From positions 10,377 to 74,376 of the forward strand of contig CAZUZS010000015.1 in NCBI GenBank assembly GCA_964624795.1: 64,000 nt of DNA. The letters run 5' to 3'. The stretch is from CAZUZS01 sp964624795 (GTDB lineage: Bacteria; Calditrichota; Calditrichia; RBG-13-44-9). The position numbers and the translations under genes are program-made. The notes beneath the pieces were generated by a model. It worked only from the letters and a program-made list of their open reading frames with translations, did no database searches and was not told the DNA's origin. Shown piece after piece: positions 28,303 through 38,137 of the stretch (positions are counted from its first letter, which is position 1; each line of letters begins with the position of its first letter).

Positions 28303-30240
28303 ATGGAAGAGAAAAAATTTGAGATCCTGACGCAAATTGAATCTCCGGATGATCTGAAAAATTTGAGCCATGTTGAGCTTAAACAACTGGCCGGGGAAAT
28401 CCGGGGTTACCTGGTAAATATTTTGCCCGCAACCGACAGCCACCTGGCTTCCAGCCTGGGAGTGGTGGAACTAACTGTTGCCCTGCACTATATTTTTCAA
28501 ACGCCCAGGGATCTGCTTATCTGGGATGTCGGCCACCAATCGTATGTTCATAAATTACTTACCGGCCGCCGTGAAGCACTGGAAAACATTCGCCGGCCGG
28601 GAGGGATCAGCGGTTTTCCGGTACGGGACGAGAGCGTGTATGACAATTTTGGCACCGGGCACGCCAGCACATCCATCTCCGCTGCGCTGGGGCTTGCCGC
28701 GGCGCGCGACCTGAAGGGCGAAAAACACAAGGTCGTAGCGGTCATTGGGGACGGTTCGCTCTCCGGCGGCATGGCTTATGAAGGCCTGAATAATGCCGGG
28801 CAGTCCGGGAAAAATCTGCTGGTGGTGCTGAATGACAACACCATTTCCATTTCGCGTACTGTCGGCGGCATAGCCAACTACCTGAACATGATCATTACCA
28901 ATCCATATTATGAAAAGGTAAAAAGTGAAGTCTGGGATTTCACGGCAAAAATCCCGCCTCTGACCGAAAAGATCCGTAGCCTGGCCCGCCGGACGCAGGA
29001 CAGTATCAAGACCTTCATTCTGCCCGGTCTGTTTTTTGAGGACCTGGGACTGCGTTATTTTGGTCCCATTAATGGTCACGATATGGAAGAGTTGCTTCAT
29101 ATTCTGGGGCGCATCAAGGACCTGCGGGGACCGGTTCTGCTGCATGTGTTAACCAAGAAAGGAAAAGGTTCTTCCGCGGCAGAGAAACGTCCTGCCTGGA
29201 CACGGGGATTCAACGCTCTCACACGAGAACCAACTGGAGAAGAAGAAAGGGAAGGGATTGCGTATTCAGAGGTTTTCGGAAAAACCGTAACGCAGTTGGC
29301 GGAAAAAAGCGACCGCCTGTGCGCCGTAACGCCTGCGATGGGTGAAGAGACCGGTTTAAACGACTTCAGAGAAAAATTTCCGGAACGGCTGTTTGATGTG
29401 GGGATTGCGGAGGAACATGCTGTCACATTTGCAGCAGGTCTCGCTGCCGGCGGCAACCGTCCGGTGGTTTCGCTTTATTCTACTTTTCTCCAGCGCGCTT
29501 TCGACCAGATGATTCACGATGTTTCGTTGCAGCGATTGCCGGTGATCTTTGCCATAGATCGTGCCGGTCTGGTCGGCGAAGACGGTCCAACCCATCATGG
29601 CATCTTTGATTTATCATATATGAATCCTATCCCCAATCTCATCATCTCCGCGCCAAAGGACGGACAGGAGCTTCGAAACCTGCTTTACACTGCATTGATG
29701 CAGGATCGCGAAGCGTTTGCCATTCGTTACCCGCATCTTCCCACGCCGGACGATGTGGATTTAGCCGGCAAATTCAGGGAAATCGGCATCGGAGAATGGG
29801 AGATCGTCAACTCCGGCGAGAGAATCGCGATCCTGGCAGTGGGCAGCATGGTTGCGGAGAGTCTTCGGGCGCTGGAAATCCTGAAATTGCATGGCATCAA
29901 TCCAACCATCGTGAACTGTCGTTTCGTAAAACCACTTGATGAAAAATTGCTGCACCGGCTGGCGCACGATTACAAACATATTTACACCGTGGAAGAGAAT
30001 GTGCTGGAAGGCGGATTCGGGCAAAAGATCGCAGACTTTCTTCAGAAGCACGGCTACCCGGATCATATTTATCTGCAAACGAAGGGAATTCCCGATAAAT
30101 TTGTGGAACACGGCAGCCGGGATTACCTTCTCGATCTGGTTGGCCTGTCTTCTCAAAAGTTGGCAGAATGGATTCTGGAAGCCGAACACATCGAGATTGA
30201 TCAGGATCTCTTCGCCCAAAAAAACCAGGTTCAAAAGTAG
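28303..30240 (+). CDS. dxs: 1-deoxy-D-xylulose-5-phosphate synthase
   Basis: Thiamine-diphosphate enzyme that condenses pyruvate and glyceraldehyde-3-phosphate, the entry step of the MEP isoprenoid pathway. The 645 residues have DSHLASSLGVVELT, the ThDP motif GDGSLSGGMAYEGLNNAG, RTVGGIANYLN, and the transketolase central domain VGIAEEHAVTFAAGLA with DRAGLVGEDGPTHHG. The acidic C-terminal tail is family-variable. Undecaprenol from this pathway carries the lipid II made by the dcw cluster. Confidence 0.97.
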   Translation: MEEKKFEILTQIESPDDLKNLSHVELKQLAGEIRGYLVNILPATDSHLASSLGVVELTVALHYIFQTPRDLLIWDVGHQSYVHKLLTGRREALENIRRPGGISGFPVRDESVYDNFGTGHASTSISAALGLAAARDLKGEKHKVVAVIGDGSLSGGMAYEGLNNAGQSGKNLLVVLNDNTISISRTVGGIANYLNMIITNPYYEKVKSEVWDFTAKIPPLTEKIRSLARRTQDSIKTFILPGLFFEDLGLRYFGPINGHDMEELLHILGRIKDLRGPVLLHVLTKKGKGSSAAEKRPAWTRGFNALTREPTGEEEREGIAYSEVFGKTVTQLAEKSDRLCAVTPAMGEETGLNDFREKFPERLFDVGIAEEHAVTFAAGLAAGGNRPVVSLYSTFLQRAFDQMIHDVSLQRLPVIFAIDRAGLVGEDGPTHHGIFDLSYMNPIPNLIISAPKDGQELRNLLYTALMQDREAFAIRYPHLPTPDDVDLAGKFREIGIGEWEIVNSGERIAILAVGSMVAESLRALEILKLHGINPTIVNCRFVKPLDEKLLHRLAHDYKHIYTVEENVLEGGFGQKIADFLQKHGYPDHIYLQTKGIPDKFVEHGSRDYLLDLVGLSSQKLAEWILEAEHIEIDQDLFAQKNQVQK

Positions 30241-30350
30241 GCTCGGATTCCGATTTTATGAAATCGGCAGCGCTCGGTCCGCAACGAATTTGCGCCACAA
30301 TTTCCTGCGTTTTGTTTTTCCGGGATGAGATCTTTTATCAGGAAATAATT

Positions 30351-32279
30351 CTACACCGCATTCAATTGCGATCCTGCAATCCGCACATCTCCCTGGCGTA
30401 ACGTTATTTTGCTATTATCGAGGTAGGTCAACAGCGGTATCGCAAATTTGCGGGTGGTGCCGGTCAAATCCTTGAATTGCGTTACGGTCAGCTCGGACGC
30501 CTGCCGGAAATGTTCCCGGATAATGCTCACGATCCGGCGAATAACATCTCCGTGAAAAAACAGCTTCTCCTCGACCAAGATCAAGCTACCTTGTTCCCTC
30601 AAAATATTCACCAGCTCTTTGAATTCTTTTTCCGCCAGACCACTATCGTTCAACGCCTCGGCGTAGGTTGGCGGATTGAAATCCGCTTTTTTATAAAGTT
30701 GCTCTATTTTTTCCATTTTCTCCTGCAAGGGTTGCGACAGCCCCGATTGGAATTCGCCGGAAGCGATGGCTTCGCCGGTTTGCTTCAGGTTTCCATTCTT
30801 AAGGCCGTAAGTTACCGCCAACTGGATAAGCTCGTCCGGGTAGCGTCGCCCGATCCGGCTGCTTAACTCCTTCGGGCGCATGCCCGGCCGGCCGGGGAAC
30901 TGTGTGTGGTATCTCTGTAAAACCCGCTGCCCCAGTGCCAGAACCATTTCCAACTGTTTCCCGGAATAATAATATTGATCCCCTCCTTTTGCCAGACGGA
31001 AAAGCTCCTGCTTGTTCTGCAAGTCATGGATTATCGCGTCTATTTCATGAATTTCCAGGCCAACCTTTACCTGCAATTCCCGCGGCGAGTACGGACGAAT
31101 CTCAGCGACCGAGAAAATTGCGGCTACTCTCGTCTTCCCATCGCTGCTCTCAAGCCCTTCCAGGGATTCCTTGAATTCCTCAAGATATTTTTTGCGGTAT
31201 TTGGGCGGATTGGTGTTGAGCACCACCCCGCCTCCCAGAGTCACCTGGGGCGAATACTGACGGATGATGAAACGGTCCCTGAATGAAGCATAAACCGGCT
31301 CCTCCAGCCGGAATTGAACAAACCCGGATTCACCGGGCGCGATGACTTTGGATTCCGGAATTATTATGCGGGCAAACACTTCCCTGGTGTGAACGTGCAC
31401 ACGGAGCCGCATCTGGTTTTGAATAGGGGCAGGAGAATCCGGCAAAACATTCAGCCTGGCATTAAAAAGCACGACAGGATCGTAAAAGCCGGGCAATGTG
31501 ATCACCTGGCCGCGATGCAGTTGTTCCATCTCGACGCCGGCTAAATTCAGGGCGGCCCGGAAGCCGGGTTTCACGGATTCGACTTTGTGATCGTGGCTGT
31601 GCAATCCCCTCACCCTGGCCTGAAGCTTCTGCGGCAGAATTTCAACCGCCTGCCCGGAATTGATACTGCCCGAGAGGACGCTGCCCGTAATCACTGTTCC
31701 GAATCCCGGCTTGGTGAACACGCGATCCACCGGCAGCCGAAAAATTCCGTCGTCGGTTCTGGGCTTTATATTTTCCAGATTGCGGGCAAGCTCTTTCCGG
31801 ATTTCCTCAATACCCTCCCCGGTCACAGCGGAAGCCTTCAAAACCGGCGCATCCTTGAAAGCAGTTCGGCTCAAAATATCACGGACCTCTTCTTCGACCA
31901 AAAGCAGCCACTCTTCCTCTACCAGGTCAGTTTTGGTAACGATAAAAATCCCGTTTTCTATACCCAGCAGATTGATGATATCAAGATGTTCACGGGTTTG
32001 CGGCATTACGCCGTCATCGGCTGCCACCACGAACAGCACCAGGTCGATGGTGCTGACGCCAGCCACCATGTTTTTCACCAGCCGCTCGTGTCCGGGCACA
32101 TCGATGATGGTGACATTCTCGCTCAGGTGAGCGAACCCAAGATCGATAGTGATTCCGCGTTCCTGCTCCTCCCGCAGCCGGTCGGTGTTAATCCCGGTGA
32201 GCGCCTGTACCAGCGCCGTTTTGCCGTGGTCTATATGACCGGCCATGCCGATTACAAAGTGTCTGTTTGGGTCTGCCAT
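30351..32279 (-). CDS. selB: Selenocysteine-specific elongation factor SelB
   Basis: GTPase that delivers Sec-tRNA to UGA codons marked by a SECIS hairpin. The 642 residues have G1 GHIDHGKTALV, G3 DVPGHE, G4 TKTD in an EF-Tu-like N-terminal half, then the beta-barrel domains and a C-terminal array of winged-helix domains that bind SECIS RNA (last one LTVTQFKDLTGTTRKFAIP). It lies 76 bases after selA. No selC or SECIS-bearing gene was seen in this window. Confidence 0.96.
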   Translation of the reverse strand: MADPNRHFVIGMAGHIDHGKTALVQALTGINTDRLREEQERGITIDLGFAHLSENVTIIDVPGHERLVKNMVAGVSTIDLVLFVVAADDGVMPQTREHLDIINLLGIENGIFIVTKTDLVEEEWLLLVEEEVRDILSRTAFKDAPVLKASAVTGEGIEEIRKELARNLENIKPRTDDGIFRLPVDRVFTKPGFGTVITGSVLSGSINSGQAVEILPQKLQARVRGLHSHDHKVESVKPGFRAALNLAGVEMEQLHRGQVITLPGFYDPVVLFNARLNVLPDSPAPIQNQMRLRVHVHTREVFARIIIPESKVIAPGESGFVQFRLEEPVYASFRDRFIIRQYSPQVTLGGGVVLNTNPPKYRKKYLEEFKESLEGLESSDGKTRVAAIFSVAEIRPYSPRELQVKVGLEIHEIDAIIHDLQNKQELFRLAKGGDQYYYSGKQLEMVLALGQRVLQRYHTQFPGRPGMRPKELSSRIGRRYPDELIQLAVTYGLKNGNLKQTGEAIASGEFQSGLSQPLQEKMEKIEQLYKKADFNPPTYAEALNDSGLAEKEFKELVNILREQGSLILVEEKLFFHGDVIRRIVSIIREHFRQASELTVTQFKDLTGTTRKFAIPLLTYLDNSKITLRQGDVRIAGSQLNAV

Positions 32280-32355
32280 TTTTATTCGATTTCAGCTTTC
32301 ATTTAATTTCGTGGATCAAGACGCAAGCAGCAGGAGATTCGCCGCTCCCTGTTTA

Positions 32356-33750
32356 TCATTCTTTATCAAAAAGCCGCACGATCTTTTCAGCAATCATGCT
32401 GATCTCATCTTCCCGCACGGTGCGAAGATTGATCATAAATTTGTCATTTTCGATGTAGCATGCTACCGCCGGATCTCCCATTCGCAGCTTTTTGGCAAAC
32501 TGCATTAGACCCATCGTTTGGGGCACAATGCCGACTGCGGCCGACGGAATTTTTTCCAGCGGCAGGGCACCGGAACCCATTTGCGAATAGGCATCCTCGA
32601 CTTCAGCAGCCAGCGGAAGATTTTTTAGTTTGCCGATCAGCACCTGGCCACGCCTCTTTAACTCATCCACGGTGACTGTCAACATAGCCGCCACCGGTAG
32701 CTTCTTCGGCAGCTTTGCAGGATTCAGATAGAAGCGCAGGGTCGCATCCAGCAGCGCGTAGGTCAGTTTATCGCAGCGCAGCGCCCGCAGGAGGTGATTC
32801 TTTTTTATCTCTCGCATGAATTCTTTTTTTCCGATGATAATACCAGCCTGCGGCCCACCCAGGATTTTGTCGCCGCTAAACGTAATAATATCCGCGCCAG
32901 CCTCAATCAGGTCGCGCGCTACCGGCTCGTGCGGATGCCCCCAGTTTGCCAAATCCTCGATGACCCCACTGCCCATATCGTAAATCAGCGGCATGTCGTG
33001 TTTCTTAGCTAATCCTGCCAATTGCTCGACAGGGACGGAATCGGTAAAACCGAGTACGCGGTAGTTGCTGGTATGAACCTTCAGAATGGCACCGGTGCGA
33101 TCATTGATTGCATCTTCATAATCCTGAAGATGGGTTTTGTTTGTGGTCCCGACTTCCACCATTTTAGCTCGGCTGATTTTCATCACTTCCGGCATCCGGA
33201 ACGACCCGCCAATTTCCACCAATTCTCCGCGCGAAACCGGCACTTCTTTCCGGCTGCACAAACTGTTCAGCGCAATCAAAACCGCGGCGGCATTGTTATT
33301 GACCACTTCCACTGCCTCGGCGCCGGTAATGAGACAGAGAATTTCCTCTATGGCATCGGTGCGCCTGCCGCGTTTTCCGGTTTCCAGGTTGAATTCCAGG
33401 TTGCAGTAATTCTGCAGTATTTCTTCAAGATGCAACGCTGCGGCGGGAGCGATCGGCGCTCTCCCCAGGTTGGTGTGCAAAATGATCCCGGTTCCGTTTA
33501 TCACTCGTTTCAGCCGGTGGGCGGCAAGCCTTTCAATCCGGGACTTTACCTGCCGCACTATTTTCTCCTTGATTGCAGCACGGTCGGCAATTTTCATTTT
33601 TGCCCCGGCCTCGAGCTCGGATCGAACTTTTTCAATGGTTTCCTGCACAACGGATTTTAGATAGCGGAAATCAATTTGAATCTCCGCCAAAGAAGGTTCC
33701 TGCAAGACCTCCTGCACCGAAGGAATATTTCGCAGCGGGATTTCAGACAT
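32356..33750 (-). CDS. selA: L-seryl-tRNA(Sec) selenium transferase SelA
   Basis: PLP enzyme converting Ser-tRNA(Sec) to Sec-tRNA(Sec) with selenophosphate. The start at 33750 gives 464 residues (normal length) from MSEIPLRNIPSVQ; the frame runs 71 codons further upstream inside corC but is unlike SelA there. Motifs: NGTGIILHTNLGRAPI, the PLP lysine in FSGDKILGGPQAG. Its start overlaps the corC stop by 8 bases (ATGTCTGA), suggesting coupling. Confidence 0.96.
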   Translation of the reverse strand: MSEIPLRNIPSVQEVLQEPSLAEIQIDFRYLKSVVQETIEKVRSELEAGAKMKIADRAAIKEKIVRQVKSRIERLAAHRLKRVINGTGIILHTNLGRAPIAPAAALHLEEILQNYCNLEFNLETGKRGRRTDAIEEILCLITGAEAVEVVNNNAAAVLIALNSLCSRKEVPVSRGELVEIGGSFRMPEVMKISRAKMVEVGTTNKTHLQDYEDAINDRTGAILKVHTSNYRVLGFTDSVPVEQLAGLAKKHDMPLIYDMGSGVIEDLANWGHPHEPVARDLIEAGADIITFSGDKILGGPQAGIIIGKKEFMREIKKNHLLRALRCDKLTYALLDATLRFYLNPAKLPKKLPVAAMLTVTVDELKRRGQVLIGKLKNLPLAAEVEDAYSQMGSGALPLEKIPSAAVGIVPQTMGLMQFAKKLRMGDPAVACYIENDKFMINLRTVREDEISMIAEKIVRLFDKE

Positions 33751-35053
33751 TTGGCTGGTTCTCGGGCGATTCATTCTCCGTTGTCTGCAGTTTTTCGACA
33801 CGAACTTTGAGGATACGGTTCCGGTTGATTTTTTCAACCACAAATCTATAATTGTTGTATTTGATTTCCTCCTTCTCCTTGGGCAACGACCCCAAAATAC
33901 TGAGGATGAAACCGCTGATGGTCTCCACCCCTTCTTCGGACGGCAGGTCGAGGTCCAGCTCATCGTTCACCTCTTCCAGCGACATCCGGCCGTCGATCTG
34001 GAAAGCGCCTCCTTCCAGTTTCTTGAATAGCGGCGATTCCTTATCATACTCATCCTGGATTTCCCCGACAATCTCTTCGATAATATCTTCCAAAGTGACA
34101 ATACCGGAAATCCCGCCGTACTCATCCACCACCAGCGCCATGTGGATGTGCTCGGCCTGGAACTCCCGAAGAAGCTCATCGATCTTTTTCTGTTCGGGAA
34201 CGAAATACGCAGGGCGCGCCAGCTTTTCCAACTCAATCCGTTCGTTCCTTTTTTTGTAGAGATAAGGAAGCAAATCCTTTACATAGAGAATTCCGATGAT
34301 GTTATCAATTTTATCTTTGAATACGGGAATCCGCGAATGCAGTTTGGTTTTCACCAGCCGCATCAACTGGGCAAGGGTTGTCGTAGTATCCACAATAATC
34401 ATGTCCGTTCGCGGTACCATGATTTCCCTCACGGTGGTATCCCCAAACTCAAAAATGCTGTGGATCATCTCCCTCTCATCTTTCAGCAGGCTGCCCTGCT
34501 CCTCACCTACCTCCGCCAGAGTCTTTAGTTCTTCTTCGGTGAGCATTGTCTTTTCATCCCGGAAGCCGGAGCGGGATTGCAGGAAACGGGTGAAGCTGGC
34601 AATAGAATAGGAGATAGGGTAAAGCAAGAAGAAGATAAATGTCAGCGGCAGAGACGCCCGGATCGAGAAATTTTCCGAATTCCGCACCGCTATGACTTTT
34701 GGCAGAATTTCGCTCAAAACCAGGATGACGAATGTAACGACAAACACATCGATCAGGATAATCACATTTTGATTGACACCAACGAAATTTGTTAATCGGG
34801 ATGTTAAAAGAGCGGCGATTGATGCTATGGTGATATTCACCATTGTATTTCCCAGCACAATTGTGATCAATAGCTGGCGGGGCCACGACATCAGCTTGGT
34901 GATGCGCTGGTCGGAGGTTCGTGTCGAATTTTTAAAGGTTTCGAGCTGGGCGGGAGTAAGTGAAAAATATGCCGTTTCCGAACCGGAGAAAAAAGCAGAA
35001 AGTGTAAGAAGAACGATGAAGATGAGCAGATAAATAGCTATTTCAAGTATCAA
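33743..35053 (-). CDS. CorC/HlyC family membrane transporter-associated protein (DUF21-CBS)
   Basis: The 436 residues have an N-terminal DUF21/CNNM-like domain with about four transmembrane helices (FIVLLTLSAFFSGSETAYFSL), two CBS domains (VREIMVPRTDMIIVD; ALVVDEYGGISGIVTLED) and a C-terminal CorC_HlyC domain (MSLEEVNDELDLDLP). Relatives are implicated in magnesium or cobalt efflux. The likely start is TTG, with GAGGTAAG rather far upstream. It leads the corC-selA-selB run. Confidence 0.9.
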   Translation of the reverse strand: MILEIAIYLLIFIVLLTLSAFFSGSETAYFSLTPAQLETFKNSTRTSDQRITKLMSWPRQLLITIVLGNTMVNITIASIAALLTSRLTNFVGVNQNVIILIDVFVVTFVILVLSEILPKVIAVRNSENFSIRASLPLTFIFFLLYPISYSIASFTRFLQSRSGFRDEKTMLTEEELKTLAEVGEEQGSLLKDEREMIHSIFEFGDTTVREIMVPRTDMIIVDTTTTLAQLMRLVKTKLHSRIPVFKDKIDNIIGILYVKDLLPYLYKKRNERIELEKLARPAYFVPEQKKIDELLREFQAEHIHMALVVDEYGGISGIVTLEDIIEEIVGEIQDEYDKESPLFKKLEGGAFQIDGRMSLEEVNDELDLDLPSEEGVETISGFILSILGSLPKEKEEIKYNNYRFVVEKINRNRILKVRVEKLQTTENESPENQPNV

Positions 35054-35280
35054 TTTAAAGTAACTTACCTCGTAATAATTGTACTCAGTTATTTAGGGTA
35101 TGAAATATAAATTTTTATTCAATGGAAATCCAACTTTTTTCAATTGAGTGGAAGCGGTTGCGAATCGGCGTAGGGCAGGGAAATATTCCGGGAAAATATT
35201 CGCCGATAAGGTGCCAGCCAATTTTTGATTTTCGCTTCATTTTCAGCAATGTGTCGATTCTTTGGGAAAAATGAGCACGC

Positions 35281-35715
35281 TCAGCCGGCCCAATATTTTT
35301 TTAGCAGCTCATTCTCCAGACGATGCATCTTTTCCCGTTCCGCTTCGGTTGCATCGTCGTAGCCTTCCAAATGAAGCAGTCCGTGGAAAATCAGCCGAGC
35401 AATCTCGTTTGTCACCGGGACGCCGTACTGCCTGGCCTGTATTTTTGCCCTATCGAAACTGATGTAGATTTCTGCTTCTATTTCTCCGCCGGGATTCAAA
35501 TTGAATGTCATGACGTCGGTGTAGCTGCTATCGTTCAGATATTTGGAGTGCAATTTTCGAAGATATTCGTCATCGACCAGGATCACGCTCAATTCATTTA
35601 CCGCCAGGCGTCGCTCAACCAGCACGCGATCAATAACCGGCTTATACTGCTTAAGGGATATTTCATTCCCAGGGAGATCATTGTGCAGGTGTATGTTCGC
35701 TCTCTTTCTTGTCAT
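35281..35715 (-). CDS. ybeY: Endoribonuclease YbeY
   Basis: Zinc-dependent RNase involved in 16S rRNA 3' maturation and ribosome quality control. The start at 35715 gives 144 residues; the frame continues upstream inside pgpH but without family sequence. The metal motif reads HGLLHLEGYDDATEAE: the first two His are present, while the third-ligand position of the canonical HGxLHLxGYDH is Asp, as in many FCB-group bacteria. It overlaps the end of pgpH by 38 bases. Confidence 0.93.
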   Translation of the reverse strand: MTRKRANIHLHNDLPGNEISLKQYKPVIDRVLVERRLAVNELSVILVDDEYLRKLHSKYLNDSSYTDVMTFNLNPGGEIEAEIYISFDRAKIQARQYGVPVTNEIARLIFHGLLHLEGYDDATEAEREKMHRLENELLKKYWAG

Positions 35716-38137
35716 CTTTATCTTTCTCCACGCCGCCGGAAGCCTGCTTTTCCCTGCCGGACGCCTCATCGGCAGATGCCGGAGATTTCGCACCGCCCTT
35801 TCTGCTCTTTTGCGGCGTAATTTTTCCCTCTGCCTCTTGTTTTTCAGAACCGGACTGACGGCCTTTCTCACCTTTGGGCTCACTTCCCGGGTACTCAATC
35901 CGGAGGTGGTGAATGCCCATTAAAATAGGAATAAATGCCTGTTTGATCTCATTCAATTCGCGCAACGTCACATCGCATTCATCCAGTTGTCCCTCCTGAA
36001 ATCGCTTTTCAATAAGGTCTTCCACCAGGGAGCTGATCCGTTGAAGGTTGGGATTGGGAAGCGCGCGGGAAGCAGCTTCCACAGCGTCGGCCAGCATCGA
36101 GATGGCGGTTTCCTTGGACTGCGGTTTTGGCCCCGGATACCTGAAATCATTCTCATTGATGTCTTTGGGGTCCATGGTCTCGGTGGCCTTATGATAAAAA
36201 TAGGCCATCAGGTTGGTTCCGTGATGTTCCGGAATGAACTGTTTTACTGCGCGCGGCAGTCCATACTCATCAGCCAGTTCAAGACCGGCTTTTACATGCT
36301 TGGCAAGAATCAGCGAACTCATGGTGGGCGTCAATTTTTCGTGCTTGTTCATCGCCCCGGCTTGATTTTCGACAAAATATTCGGCGCGCTGCATTTTCCC
36401 GACATCGTGGTAATAACAGCCTACCCGCGCCAGCAGTGAGTTTGCGCCAATCGCCTTCGCCGCCGCCTCCGCCAGATTTCCCACGATTATGCTGTGGTGG
36501 AAGGTACCCGGCGCTTCTACCGACAGCCGTTTCAACAGCGGATGGTTCAGATCTGACAATTCCAGCAGCGTAATATCGGTCGATACATCGAACAGCTTCT
36601 CAAAAATGCCGATCAGCAAAAAAACCGCCGTGGGAACCAGGATGGCATTGGGTAGCATGTAGAAGCCCAGGTTTTGCAGCATGGAAGAGAAAGAGTCGTA
36701 GTGAATGAAACCGTAACTAAAACTAAGTATGCTGTACCCAATTAGAATGTAAAGAATCGCACGAAACATCTGCCCCCGGTTGCGGATCTTCTGGACTGAA
36801 AGTAATGCGATGGTGCCAACCACCAGCGTAACCAGCGCCAGGTAGAAATTATTGCCCTGCGCAGCACCCAGTACAAAACTGATGACAACTGTGCCCAGAA
36901 ATGCTACCGGGGCATCCAGCAGCATGGATAGCAGCATAGGGCCCAGTGTGACGGGAATACTCAGGAAATTCCATTTCAAAACACCATCGATCAGCATTGC
37001 CAAAAGAAATTGAATTATGAGTATGGTGGTGATAAGGCCGAGCATTTTGTTATCGGCAAAAAATCCGGGACGGTAATAATAGACATAAATGCCAAATATG
37101 AAGATTATTAAAAGTGCAAAAATATATTCCCCGACATAAAAGAGGAAGTGATGCCAGCCGCGTTGCAGACCGCTTCGTTCCTTTAACGCCTCAGCTAACG
37201 ACTGCAATTTCAGGTAGATATCCTCTGTAATAATTTCGTGGCTATCAACAATCCGTTCATCCTTATGCACAAAGCCGCTGGTTGTCGGTACTTCGTGAAT
37301 CGCTTTATCTTTGCGGGTGGTGGTGATTTCCTGGTTATATATAAGATCGGGGGTAAGAAAAGCCGACACTATCATCGGCGCCAATTGAACCTCTGCAGAG
37401 GTTGCAGGATATTTCCTGCTGAGGATGTCGGAAATCGTTTTTTTTGCCTCCTGCAAGTCCATCACCTGGTCTACATCTGTTTCCTCTTCCACGCCATTTC
37501 GGATTATGATCAACTTTTTCTCTTCGATCCTGTCTTTAGGAACATTAATTATGCCGCTACTATACACCCTGGAAAATGCATCCGTAAGGTTTTTATGGAA
37601 TAGACTCAGTTGTTTGGTCCGGTACAATTCGAATAGCTGATTCACATTCTCAAAAGTTAAGCTCACATTATATTTAACAAATATCTGTTGAATCAGGCTG
37701 TCCACCTTCGCCTCCCGCGGCAACTTATCCTTCTCAAGGTTCTGCGTTTTCACATCCCGCATAATTTTCCCAAAGAAGACAGTCAGTTCCTCGAACAACT
37801 TCTTCAATTTTAGATCCTGCACTTCCACAGCGTTAGACTGGTGGTCGTACACCGGGGGAACACTCAGCCGGGCCTGTTCTCTCTCCCGGGCCAGTACATC
37901 TTTGGATTTGATAATCGGAAAGGTAAATGGTGCAATAATCTCGCTGCGGGCGATACTGCCCACTGTGAGATTGCTGTATTCAAAAGGACGCTCACTTGGC
38001 AGCATGACGACGATAACCAGCACCAAAATAACACCAAGGATAGTTTTTGCCAGCACGTCATCCAGCGGTTTACCCAGAAATGTTTTCTTGTTCAGGTAAT
38101 CGTTAACCTCTTTTCGGATCACAGAAAATTTCTTCAT
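35678..38137 (-). CDS. 7TM-HD cyclic-di-AMP phosphodiesterase (PgpH family)
   Basis: Membrane protein expected to hydrolyse c-di-AMP. The start at 38137 (GAAGGT upstream) gives 819 residues: an N-terminal membrane helix, a periplasmic 7TMR-HDED domain, seven transmembrane helices, and a cytoplasmic HD domain with HHSIIVGNLAEAAA and CYYHDVGKMQRAEYF. The last about 75 residues are a Lys/Glu/Ser-rich disordered tail. The pgpH-ybeY pairing is widely conserved. No diadenylate cyclase is in the window. Confidence 0.92.
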   Translation of the reverse strand: MKKFSVIRKEVNDYLNKKTFLGKPLDDVLAKTILGVILVLVIVVMLPSERPFEYSNLTVGSIARSEIIAPFTFPIIKSKDVLAREREQARLSVPPVYDHQSNAVEVQDLKLKKLFEELTVFFGKIMRDVKTQNLEKDKLPREAKVDSLIQQIFVKYNVSLTFENVNQLFELYRTKQLSLFHKNLTDAFSRVYSSGIINVPKDRIEEKKLIIIRNGVEEETDVDQVMDLQEAKKTISDILSRKYPATSAEVQLAPMIVSAFLTPDLIYNQEITTTRKDKAIHEVPTTSGFVHKDERIVDSHEIITEDIYLKLQSLAEALKERSGLQRGWHHFLFYVGEYIFALLIIFIFGIYVYYYRPGFFADNKMLGLITTILIIQFLLAMLIDGVLKWNFLSIPVTLGPMLLSMLLDAPVAFLGTVVISFVLGAAQGNNFYLALVTLVVGTIALLSVQKIRNRGQMFRAILYILIGYSILSFSYGFIHYDSFSSMLQNLGFYMLPNAILVPTAVFLLIGIFEKLFDVSTDITLLELSDLNHPLLKRLSVEAPGTFHHSIIVGNLAEAAAKAIGANSLLARVGCYYHDVGKMQRAEYFVENQAGAMNKHEKLTPTMSSLILAKHVKAGLELADEYGLPRAVKQFIPEHHGTNLMAYFYHKATETMDPKDINENDFRYPGPKPQSKETAISMLADAVEAASRALPNPNLQRISSLVEDLIEKRFQEGQLDECDVTLRELNEIKQAFIPILMGIHHLRIEYPGSEPKGEKGRQSGSEKQEAEGKITPQKSRKGGAKSPASADEASGREKQASGGVEKDKDDKKESEHTPAQ

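Noticed and set aside
33751..33963. N-terminal extension of SelA
   Set aside because: It lies within corC in another frame and has no SelA similarity; the start with ATGTCTGA overlap fits family length.
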